Source: Phycisphaerales bacterium UBA6054 (GTDB lineage Bacteria > Planctomycetota > Phycisphaerae > Phycisphaerales > UBA1924). From it: DNA of 16,153 nucleotides. The stretch is taken from the NCBI GenBank assembly GCA_002429045.1, contig DIYM01000083.1, positions 1-16,153 on the forward strand, in the 5' to 3' direction. The notes beneath the pieces are model-generated. The model was given only the letters and a program-made list of their open reading frames with translations. It had not been told where the DNA came from and searched no databases. Positions 6,801 through 12,986 of this stretch are shown in pieces; position 1 is the stretch's first letter; each line of letters opens with the position of its first letter. Both the position numbers and the translations under genes were made by a program.

Positions 6801-8078
6801 CTAGCGGCTGGTGTTCTTCATCCCCGACCGGAGAAAGTACTCCATCAGGTCGCTTCCCGGCTCGATATGCAGATCCGACTCGTTCGCGTGCTGCTCCGAG
6901 TATGTCCGCTGGACGAGCGAGCGGACCCACGCACCGGCCATCAGGAACGGAACAGGGTCATTCTCGTGCTTGCGCGTCGAACACAGCGTGTAGTGATCGG
7001 GCAAGACCAGCACGCGCCAGCCCTCGGCGTCGGGGTCCTGCTCCGGGTCGCCGAAAGAACCCAACGCTTCCACCACCGGCCCGACGATGTGCTCGTCGAT
7101 CGCCTCCACGCACGCGACTTTGGTCTCGATGTCGCCCTGGTGGCTCGCCTCATCGGGCGACTCAACGTGGCAGCACACGACGTCGTAGTCCTTGAGCGCC
7201 TCGATGGTGGCACGCCCCTGAGCCGCGTAGTCGGTGTCATGGAAGCTGGTCAGCCCGTCGCATTCGATCACGTCCCAGCCGATCAGCCGTGCAAGCCCCC
7301 AGAGCAGATCGACCGAGGTGAGCATGCCCCCCTTGAGCCCGAATCGGTCGAGGAAACTGGGCAGTTGCGGCGCGGTGCCCTCGCCCCAGATCCATGCGGC
7401 GTTCGCCGGGTTGACGCCCTGCTCACGCCTGGCCTTGTTCACCTCGCACGATGCCAGGTAGTCGGTCGCCAGGTCCATCAGGCGGTGCAGTCGCTGCACC
7501 GATGGGTTTCCTTCTGGGCGCACCGACATCAGATCGCGGTTGGGGATCTCGTGGGCCGGCGCCGAGGACATCCCCGCGTACGAGGTCCCAGAGCGATCGA
7601 CAAGAATGCTCCGGTATGCCACGCCCGGCGTGAGTTCGAAGTCTTTCGCGAGGTCGGGCTCGCGCTGCCGCCAGTAGTCCATCAGCCCGGAGAACACGGC
7701 GTGCGCCTCGTCGCCGTCGATCCCGCCGGCGGAATGGTCAACCATGCAGCCCGCTCGATCGGTCCCATCCTCGCCCTGCGTCACGAGGTTCATGCGGAAG
7801 AGCCACTGCCCGGGCTCGCCGGTCACACCGATCGCGGCCGCCTCAAGGGGCGCCCGCCCGGTGTGATACTTCTCGGGCTCGTAGCCCAGCAAAACCATGT
7901 TGCAGACGTCGGACCCCGCGACGTACCCGGGCGGCGTGGTGCGGACCGAGCCGACCCTGCCGGACCTGGCGAGCGCGTCGAGGTGCGGCGTGCTGGCCGC
8001 CTCGAACGGGGTCTGATCCCCGAGTTCGGGCAGCGGCTTGTCGGCCCCGCCGTCCGGGATGATGATGACGTACTTCAC
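6801..8078 (-). CDS. apgM: Archaeal-type cofactor-independent phosphoglycerate mutase
   Basis: A 425-residue member of the ApgM branch of the alkaline phosphatase superfamily, interconverting 3- and 2-phosphoglycerate in glycolysis and gluconeogenesis without 2,3-bisphosphoglycerate. IIIPDGGADKPLPEL (5-19) carries the first metal-binding Asp9. GSDVCNMVLLGYEP (55-68) carries the predicted phosphorylated Ser56. AHAVFSG and the later VESPDEASHQGD supply further Asp and His ligands. LPDHYTLCSTRKHENDPVPF is the C-terminal metal site. Length and motif order are normal. The start is GTG 8078. GGAG is one base upstream, too close for standard pairing, and TATCCT lies 6 nt upstream, so a leaderless transcript is possible. 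It lies downstream of the site-2 protease gene and upstream of the AbgT-family gene, all on one strand. Confidence 0.92.
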   Translation of the reverse strand: MKYVIIIPDGGADKPLPELGDQTPFEAASTPHLDALARSGRVGSVRTTPPGYVAGSDVCNMVLLGYEPEKYHTGRAPLEAAAIGVTGEPGQWLFRMNLVTQGEDGTDRAGCMVDHSAGGIDGDEAHAVFSGLMDYWRQREPDLAKDFELTPGVAYRSILVDRSGTSYAGMSSAPAHEIPNRDLMSVRPEGNPSVQRLHRLMDLATDYLASCEVNKARREQGVNPANAAWIWGEGTAPQLPSFLDRFGLKGGMLTSVDLLWGLARLIGWDVIECDGLTSFHDTDYAAQGRATIEALKDYDVVCCHVESPDEASHQGDIETKVACVEAIDEHIVGPVVEALGSFGDPEQDPDAEGWRVLVLPDHYTLCSTRKHENDPVPFLMAGAWVRSLVQRTYSEQHANESDLHIEPGSDLMEYFLRSGMKNTSR

Positions 8079-8084
8079 GCTCCG

Positions 8085-8090
8085 AGGATA
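8085..8090 (-). promoter_or_regulatory. Candidate -10 for leaderless apgM
   Basis: Read on the minus strand, TATCCT is a TAnnnT hexamer ending 6 nt before GTG 8078, the spacing expected if transcription starts at the start codon. No -35 is evident 17 nt upstream. Confidence 0.3.
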
Positions 8091-8139
8091 TCCGGCTCGT
8101 TCCGGACCCGATGAGAGCCCGGCGCGGTTTCACGATTTG

Positions 8140-8829
8140 CTAAGGCCCGAAGCCGAGCAGCCCCCAGCCAGCTCTTGAGATCTCGAACACCGCGGTGTCC
8201 GCGAACCGGAACAGATGATCGGCGACAAAGAAAAAGGACAGTATGAACACCCCGAGGTTGATCCACTGACCGTTCTCAGAGTACACGAACTCGCGATAGG
8301 ACCGCACGTATTCGGCGAGGATCCGCCCCCCATCGAACGGGATCGCCGGCAGCAAGTTGAAGAGCATCAGCACGATGTTCAGCATCGCTCCGTAGTAGAG
8401 GAACAGCATCAGGTTTGTGCGGAATGGTTCGGGGATGCTGACCGAACCGATCAGCGTGCCGCTGGCGAGCGGGATCCAAAGCACGAGCAGGACGAGGGTG
8501 ATGACGGCGAGCGCCAGGTTCACCGCCGGACCCGCGGCGAGGACGATCGCCGCAGAATGCCGCCCGCGCATGCGGCTGTCATCGACCGGCATGGCGCCCC
8601 AGGCGATCCCGATGATGAGAAGCGCCAAAAGAGAAAACCCGCCCATGTGCACGAGCGGGTTCCAGGTCATGTGCCCGGTCCAGCGGGGTGTCTGGTCGCC
8701 CTCTCTGATCGCGGCCCAGCCGTGCCCGAGTTCGTGGAGCACGATCGAGAACACAACCCAGACCAACCACGACACAACGACAACCGGTCCGTTCGGGCCC
8801 GCCCATTCACGAGCAATCCACCATTCCAT
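8140..8829 (-). CDS. Site-2 protease family (M50) membrane metalloprotease
   Basis: A 229-residue protein with about six hydrophobic segments. The zinc-binding HELGH motif is at 32-36 inside the first one or two. The second signature, FNLLPAIPFDGGRIL (157-171), carries the third ligand Asp166 within the N-x-x-P-x-x-P-x-D-G pattern. No PDZ or CBS domain is present, so it belongs to the minimal S2P group. Such enzymes cut transmembrane substrates, often anti-sigma factors, within the membrane. Two anti-sigma-like membrane proteins are encoded nearby, but a link is only a guess. ATG 8829 has GGAG 6 nt upstream. It starts 39 bp after rplT on the same strand, so it probably shares that transcript. 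Confidence 0.92.
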   Translation of the reverse strand: MEWWIAREWAGPNGPVVVVSWLVWVVFSIVLHELGHGWAAIREGDQTPRWTGHMTWNPLVHMGGFSLLALLIIGIAWGAMPVDDSRMRGRHSAAIVLAAGPAVNLALAVITLVLLVLWIPLASGTLIGSVSIPEPFRTNLMLFLYYGAMLNIVLMLFNLLPAIPFDGGRILAEYVRSYREFVYSENGQWINLGVFILSFFFVADHLFRFADTAVFEISRAGWGLLGFGP

Positions 8830-8868
8830 CGGCTGCTCCGGCTCGGTTGTCCGCCGAGAATCTGACGA

Positions 8869-9243
8869 TCAGGCCTTGGCCGGGACGGCCTTCGACGCCT
8901 TGACCGCCTGGTCGCAGATCTGGTCGAACAGCTTCGGATCCTCGATCGCGATCTGGCTGAGCATCTTGCGGTTCAAGTTGATGCCGGCCAGCTTGAGCCC
9001 GTTGATGAACAGGCTGTATCTCGTGCCGCGCATCTTGCACGCCGCGGTGATGCGGGTGATCCACAGGCGACGCATGTCACGCTTGCGGGCGCGGCGGTCG
9101 CGATACGCATAGAGATGGCCGCGACGGACGGCGTCATAGGCCTTGTAGCGGTGACGGCTGCGGGAGCCGTAGTAGCCGCGGGCCTGACGGAGGATCTTGC
9201 GACGGGCTTGGGTGCGGGCCGCACCTTTACGAACGCGAGGCAT
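8869..9243 (-). CDS. rplT: 50S ribosomal protein L20
   Basis: A 124-residue basic protein matching L20 throughout: MPRVRKGAARTQARRKIL at the N-terminus, ARGYYGSRSRHRYKAYDAV, RDRRARKRDMRRLWITRI, and the C-terminal FINGLKLAGINLNRKMLSQIA. L20 binds 23S rRNA early in 50S assembly and in several bacteria represses its own operon by binding an mRNA mimic of that site. ATG 9243 was chosen because the family begins MPRV and GGAG is 7 nt upstream. A TTG two codons earlier is not needed. It follows rpmI after an unusually long, hairpin-rich 134-nt gap. Confidence 0.97.
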   Translation of the reverse strand: MPRVRKGAARTQARRKILRQARGYYGSRSRHRYKAYDAVRRGHLYAYRDRRARKRDMRRLWITRITAACKMRGTRYSLFINGLKLAGINLNRKMLSQIAIEDPKLFDQICDQAVKASKAVPAKA

Positions 9244-9288
9244 ATTCAAACTCCAAGTTTGTCTGACGGAGCCGGCGGAGATCCCGGT

Positions 9289-9367
9289 CTTTGTTCCCGG
9301 CAGACGGGGCTGGATTCCCGCGGCTCACCGCGAGCCGCTGCGGGACAAAGCCGGATCATCTCCGGCT
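9289..9367 (-). promoter_or_regulatory. Structured rpmI-rplT intergenic RNA
   Basis: On the minus strand, AGCCGGA/TCCGGCT (9367-9361 with 9355-9349, 5-nt loop) starts 11 nt after the rpmI stop. A second stem GCGGCTC/GAGCCGC (9338-9332 with 9326-9320) follows. CTTTGTCCCG (9350-9341) can also pair with CGGGAACAAAG (9299-9289), with one bulged A, enclosing the second stem. This may control rplT expression, for example as an L20 target or processing site. No known L20 leader class was matched. Confidence 0.35.
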
Positions 9368-9377
9368 CGATTGGTGA

Positions 9378-9671
9378 TCAGTCGTTGGCTTTGGCCGCTT
9401 CGGCCTTCATCGCGCGACGCTGCTCGGGCGACGGGCTGCGGCGGAGCGACGCACGCGGCTGGTTGCGGCCACGAAGGCGGCGGAACAGGAGCTTCTCGAA
9501 CCGCTTGGCCTCCGACGAGGTCAGCATGCGGTCCTTGCGGAGTTGGCGCAGACGCTTGCCGGACTTGTGGCTCGACAAGTGCTTGTGGTACGCGGAGCGG
9601 TGACGCACCTTGCCGGTCTTGGACACGCGGAAGCGCTTCAGGACACCCTTGTGGATCTTGTTCTTCGACAT
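9378..9671 (-). CDS. rpmI: 50S ribosomal protein L35, C-terminally extended
   Basis: A 97-residue basic protein. Residues 1-62 are L35: MSKNKIHKGVLKRFRVSKTG, KVRHRSAYHKHLSSHKSGKR, LRQLRKDRMLT. L35 is a small 50S component usually near 65 residues, so about 30 residues from roughly 65 onward are an extension rich in Arg, Ser, Pro and Ala. Its role is unknown. The start ATG 9671 has GGAG 10 nt upstream. In most bacteria infC precedes rpmI. Here the gene upstream is an unrelated membrane protein of the ECF module, and rpmI has its own promoter. Confidence 0.96.
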   Translation of the reverse strand: MSKNKIHKGVLKRFRVSKTGKVRHRSAYHKHLSSHKSGKRLRQLRKDRMLTSSEAKRFEKLLFRRLRGRNQPRASLRRSPSPEQRRAMKAEAAKAND

Positions 9672-9706
9672 CTCGGCAGTGCTCCGGCCCGGTCGTCGGG
9701 CTCAAT

Positions 9707-9737
9707 AGAAGAAAACGGCCCGCCGTCTGGCGAGCCC
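9707..9737 (-). terminator. Terminator-like hairpin at the rpmI transcript start
   Basis: On the minus strand GGGCTCGCC (9737-9729), loop AGAC and GGCGGGCC (9724-9717) form an 8-bp stem with one G-U pair, followed by GTTTTCTTCT. It can terminate read-through from the minus-strand gene ending at 9826. The predicted rpmI start site is at about 9735, so rpmI mRNA would carry this hairpin at its very 5' end. Confidence 0.55.
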
Positions 9738-9740
9738 AGA

Positions 9741-9769
9741 AGGGTAGACCGCTCCCCCCCGATTGACAA
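9741..9769 (-). promoter_or_regulatory. Sigma-70-type promoter of rpmI-rplT
   Basis: On the minus strand, -35 TTGTCA (9769-9764) and -10 TACCCT (9746-9741) are 17 bp apart. Transcription would start near 9735, giving a leader of about 64 nt before ATG 9671. The -35 matches the consensus at 5 of 6 positions. The -10 keeps the TA and final T. Confidence 0.6.
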
Positions 9770-9825
9770 CCTCTCCGAGACCCCAATCACACCCCGACCA
9801 GGCTTCTCACCCGACCGCGGGGACC

Positions 9826-11028
9826 TCAGGGCCCGACAAACGCGTCGGTCGGGGATTCGGGCATCTCCGTCCCGCGGATCAGCCCCAACTCCCGGCGTGC
9901 CCGCTCGATAACCCGCTCGATGGGGCGGGGCAGCCAAATGTTGTCCCCATCCACCACCGGGCTGGACTCCCACGCGGTCGACCCGTCCAGGCGGAGCAGG
10001 TGTTGCCCTCGACCCCGATGGTTCGGTGAGTTGGCCTCTGGGTAGATGACCAGCCCGCGGGCCGCCCGAAGGGTCACCGGCGAGCGATCGGACGCCACAA
10101 CCACTTGGGCCGCGGAAGGGACCTCGATCGAGATCCGCATGCCGTCTGCGGGCATGATGCGGTAGGAGTACGAGATCTCATCCATGGAGCGCCAATCCCA
10201 GGCGTCGGGCTCGGCCTTGCCCCGGGCGGCGTTCGGGTTTCCGGGGCACGCCAGCGAATCAAGCGACTCGTACCCGGCGCGGACCAGGGTGTACAGGTTC
10301 GCGGAGTTGGAGCGGTCTCGTGTCCCGACATCCATCCAGGACCCGCCGAAGCCGGCGGTCGCCATCGGGAGGTAATCGGCGTGGTCGCCCGCGTACATCC
10401 CCAACGCCGCCGCCGAGGTCCGCATGTTGGATTCGCACGCGATGAGCTGCTGCTTGTTTCGCGCTCCGTTGATCGCCGGGAGAGTGACCGAGGCCACGAT
10501 GAGGAGCGCGGCCGCGACAGACACCACATCCGCGAGACGCATCCTCCAGCCGCGCAGTTCCGGGCCTTGCTCGAACCGCATCCGCTCGGACTGGAGCCGC
10601 TGATCTGCTTCGACCGCGGCCATCGTGCGAGCGATGCGATCCGCTCGACCAGCCTCGCCCCCACCCGCCGAACCCAGCTCTGCCAGTTGTTCGTGCCGCT
10701 GAACCCGTCCCTGGAGTGCTTCGGGGGCACCCCGAGGGCCGTGCTCGACCCAGTGATCGAGGGCCTCGGAGTCGGCTTGGCTCAGGACATGGGCTTGTTC
10801 TTGGAGAGACCCTGATTCGGCCCGCTTGGCCATCACGATCGTGAGGTCGATCCGGGCCTGGCGGTCCGCGGTCGGTTCGATAGGGGTGCCCAGCAGTCCA
10901 AGCAGATCTTCGAGACGGCTCGCGTCCTGCCCATCCCCGGCGGATTCAAACTCTGACTCCACCAATCGGTCCAGAGCCTCGGCGGCTCGGGGACTCAGTC
11001 GGTGCTGATCGTGCTGGGGGTCTTGCAT
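9826..11028 (-). CDS. Candidate anti-sigma membrane protein with pseudopilin-like domain
   Basis: A 400-residue single-pass membrane protein. Residues 1-160 are hydrophilic and hold two related blocks starting at LSPRAAEALDRLVES (11-25) and LSQADSEALDHWVEH (83-97). One hydrophobic segment, about 167-185, leads into a region that reads like the N-terminal helix of a type II pseudopilin: LPAINGARNKQQLIACESNM (183-202), then LGMYAGDHADYLP (209-221). Near the C-terminus, His337 followed by LDGS at 347-350 resembles the H-x9-DG motif of planctomycete prepilin-like proteins, with ten residues between His and DG. There is no prepilin peptidase site. Starting 70 bp after the ECF sigma gene on the same strand, it is probably its membrane-anchored regulator, with the N-terminus binding sigma in the cytoplasm. 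That role is inferred from context. GGAG lies 10 nt before ATG 11028. Confidence 0.65.
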   Translation of the reverse strand: MQDPQHDQHRLSPRAAEALDRLVESEFESAGDGQDASRLEDLLGLLGTPIEPTADRQARIDLTIVMAKRAESGSLQEQAHVLSQADSEALDHWVEHGPRGAPEALQGRVQRHEQLAELGSAGGGEAGRADRIARTMAAVEADQRLQSERMRFEQGPELRGWRMRLADVVSVAAALLIVASVTLPAINGARNKQQLIACESNMRTSAAALGMYAGDHADYLPMATAGFGGSWMDVGTRDRSNSANLYTLVRAGYESLDSLACPGNPNAARGKAEPDAWDWRSMDEISYSYRIMPADGMRISIEVPSAAQVVVASDRSPVTLRAARGLVIYPEANSPNHRGRGQHLLRLDGSTAWESSPVVDGDNIWLPRPIERVIERARRELGLIRGTEMPESPTDAFVGP

Positions 11029-11098
11029 GGGTGTCTGTCTCCGCGGGTTCCACCCCGCCGGTCCCTCTCTCTGCCAGCCCGGCGGTCCGGGTCGCTCG

Positions 11099-11707
11099 TC
11101 ACTCGTCCGTGCTGCCGTTCCTCGTCACTGTTTGCCATGCCCTGGCGAACGCCGCCACCGCGGAGTGCATCCGGGACTTGACGGTGCCCAGCGGGATGCC
11201 GAGGTCGTCGGCGATCTGCTGGTAGCTGAGACGCTGGAAGTACGCCAGGAGCAGCACTTCCCGGAGCGCCGGTTGGAGACGCTGCAGCGCCTGTTGAACC
11301 TGCGCGTCTCGCTCTCCGGCGTCCATCGCCTCGCCCGGCCTGGGGACGTCAACCTCCAAGAGATCCACGAACGAGGTCGTGCCGTCCGGCCCGCCGATCG
11401 GAGCCGAAAGATCCACGGCACGCTGCCTGTTCCTCTTACGGAGCCAGTCCCGACCTTTGTTCGCGGCAACCGTGAATAACCACGGACGAAATCTCCTGGA
11501 TGTATCGAAGGTATGGGCGGATTGGTGAACCTGGAGAAACGTCTCCTGGAAGATGTCGTCCGCCGCTACCCGGTCTCCCACCAACCGGGTCAGGAACCGG
11601 ATGAGATCGTCGTGGTACCGCTCGATGAGTGTCCGATAGGCATCGAGATCGCCGTCGAGAAAACGCTCAAACACCTCCTCATCAGTGGGTTGTGGCGTCG
11701 TATCCAA
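11099..11707 (-). CDS. ECF RNA polymerase sigma factor
   Basis: A 202-residue sigma-70 family protein with only regions 2 and 4. Region 2 covers about 25-93, including the core-binding segment ADDIFQETFLQVHQSAHTF (49-67) and RRFRPWLFTVAANKGRDWLR (71-90), which contacts the -10 element. Region 4 covers about 138-192, with the helix-turn-helix LSYQQIADDLGIPLGTVKSR (160-179). The start is probably TTG at 11707, with GGAGAGGG ending 9 nt upstream. A GTG at residue 12 is the alternative. It is divergent from a second ECF sigma gene and is followed by the pseudopilin-like membrane protein, the probable partner. The target promoters cannot be read here. Confidence 0.92.
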   Translation of the reverse strand: MDTTPQPTDEEVFERFLDGDLDAYRTLIERYHDDLIRFLTRLVGDRVAADDIFQETFLQVHQSAHTFDTSRRFRPWLFTVAANKGRDWLRKRNRQRAVDLSAPIGGPDGTTSFVDLLEVDVPRPGEAMDAGERDAQVQQALQRLQPALREVLLLAYFQRLSYQQIADDLGIPLGTVKSRMHSAVAAFARAWQTVTRNGSTDE

Positions 11708-11868
11708 GCGGTGGAGCCCTCTCCGTCGTGCGTCCTACGGGCGGCCGAGGCGCCCGGTTCGGGGATTTGCCGGCCTCTCGCGCCGCGTATCGGGAGTGTA
11801 TGGGTTTGGTCGATGGATGGTGCAATGGAAGCACGCCCAGAACGTTCGGCCCTGAGATGGAGGCGGCA
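11708..11868. promoter_or_regulatory. Shared intergenic region of two divergent ECF sigma genes
   Basis: This 161-bp stretch must hold the promoters of both sigma modules. A weak plus-strand pair TTGCCG (11767-11772) and TATCGG (11788-11793) has a short 15-bp spacer. No GGAAC-type ECF -35 element was recognised. A tRNA D-arm-like segment lies at 11811-11833. GGAGG at 11859-11863 is the likely ribosome-binding site of the plus-strand sigma gene. Confidence 0.4.
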
Positions 11869-12510
11869 TTGACGATCCGAGGGGAATCAGACCCCGCGGA
11901 GCACCCACCGGTGGGCGCTCCGCAATCCGACGCCGATGCCGCCGATCTGGCGGATCTGGTCGCTCGCGCCTCGAGAGGCAACGAGCGGGCGTGGGAAGAC
12001 CTGGTCCACCGCTACGCCCGGCGTGTCTACGCCATGGCGCACGCCAAGCTCCGGCGTCCGGACTTGGCAGAGGAGATCACCCAGTCCGTGTTTGTCACGC
12101 TCGCCACCAAGCTCAAGTCGGACGGCTACACCGAACTCGGGCGGTTCGAGCCCTGGCTGTTCCGCGTCACGATGAACCGTGTCCGTGACGAGGTCCGCCG
12201 AACAAAGCGGCACGCGATCCCCCACGACCCGTCTGCGTTCGGCGGCGTCGCGGCGGGCCCGGCGCCGGGCGATCCGGACCGGTGGCGGGACGCCGAGCAA
12301 CTCCGCAGGGCGGTGGAGGGCTTGAGTGATGCCGACCGCCAGGTCATCGATCTGCGACACATGGGGCAGTTGGGATTCAAAGAGATCGCGGCGTTGCTCA
12401 ACGAACCGCTCGGGACGGTGCTCGCCCGGCATCACAGGGCACTCAAGAAGCTCAAAGCCGCCCTGACCCCCGAGCGTGGGGCGGGCATGAACGAAGGAAC
12501 GACACCATGA
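11869..12510 (+). CDS. ECF RNA polymerase sigma factor
   Basis: A 213-residue sigma factor with regions 2 and 4. Region 2 covers about 40-113, with RPDLAEEITQSVFVTLATKL (63-82) and LGRFEPWLFRVTMNRVRDEV (90-109). Region 4 covers about 142-198, with SDADRQVIDLRHMGQLGFKE (153-172) and the recognition helix LNEPLGTVLARHHRALKKLK (177-196). The start is a choice between ATG 11857, which has no ribosome-binding site, and TTG 11869, which has GGAGG 5 nt upstream. I favour TTG. It heads a tightly packed operon: its TGA overlaps the ATG of the next gene by 4 nt, which suggests coupled translation and a stoichiometric partner. It differs clearly from the sigma factor on the opposite strand, so the pair is not a recent duplication. 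Confidence 0.9.
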   Translation: MTIRGESDPAEHPPVGAPQSDADAADLADLVARASRGNERAWEDLVHRYARRVYAMAHAKLRRPDLAEEITQSVFVTLATKLKSDGYTELGRFEPWLFRVTMNRVRDEVRRTKRHAIPHDPSAFGGVAAGPAPGDPDRWRDAEQLRRAVEGLSDADRQVIDLRHMGQLGFKEIAALLNEPLGTVLARHHRALKKLKAALTPERGAGMNEGTTP

Positions 12511-12986
12511 ACCGGATACCCGAACCCGATCCAGAGATCACCGATCCCGCGTTGCGGGCTCTCGGCGAACGGCTCGACGCGTTGGGAGACGCCGAGCGCG
12601 CCGGACCGAACGGGCTCGAGGATCGCGTGCTGTCCGCGGTCGCGGGCACGGTGGCCCCGGGCCCGATCGCGATGCCCACCGGGCCCCGCTGGAAGCCCGT
12701 AGCGATCCGGGCGGCCGCCGGCTTCGCCATGCTGGGCGTTGTGTCGATCGCGGTCTACTCCGTGCAACGCGGGGTCTCCGTCTCGCCGGATCGCGCGCCG
12801 GCCGTCATGGCGTTGGAGGAGCGGATCGACGGTCTGTTCGCGATCGGTGAGTTGGACGAAGGGGTCTCCTTCGAAGACTCGATCGCGTCGATCGAACTCT
12901 GGGCGGACGCCCTGGACGCCGAGGTCGCGGGCGATTGGCCGACGAACGGTTACGCCGACGATTGGTTCGGCGAAGGAGCCTTGTGA
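12507..12986 (+). CDS. Putative single-pass anti-sigma factor
   Basis: A 159-residue protein with an acidic N-terminal part of about 60 residues (including GPNGLEDRVLSAVAG, 33-47), one membrane segment at about 65-86, and an acidic extracytoplasmic tail of about 70 residues (ALEERIDGLFAIGELDE). There is no zinc-binding HxxxCxxC motif of the ZAS type. The ATGA overlap with the sigma gene and the single membrane span make it the likely membrane anchor and inhibitor of that sigma factor. Small proteins of this layout often follow ECF genes in planctomycetes. Function is inferred from position and topology, not from a recognised domain. Confidence 0.65.
   Translation: MNRIPEPDPEITDPALRALGERLDALGDAERAGPNGLEDRVLSAVAGTVAPGPIAMPTGPRWKPVAIRAAAGFAMLGVVSIAVYSVQRGVSVSPDRAPAVMALEERIDGLFAIGELDEGVSFEDSIASIELWADALDAEVAGDWPTNGYADDWFGEGAL

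Noticed and set aside
6522..8114. A 530-codon plus-strand frame
   Set aside because: It is the antisense shadow of apgM and the start of the AbgT-family gene, a common artefact in GC-rich DNA. It shows no recognisable domain.
11629..11856. Upstream extension of the plus-strand sigma gene
   Set aside because: It overlaps the opposite sigma gene and the shared promoter region and shows no sigma homology. Part of it translates the tRNA D-arm-like segment.
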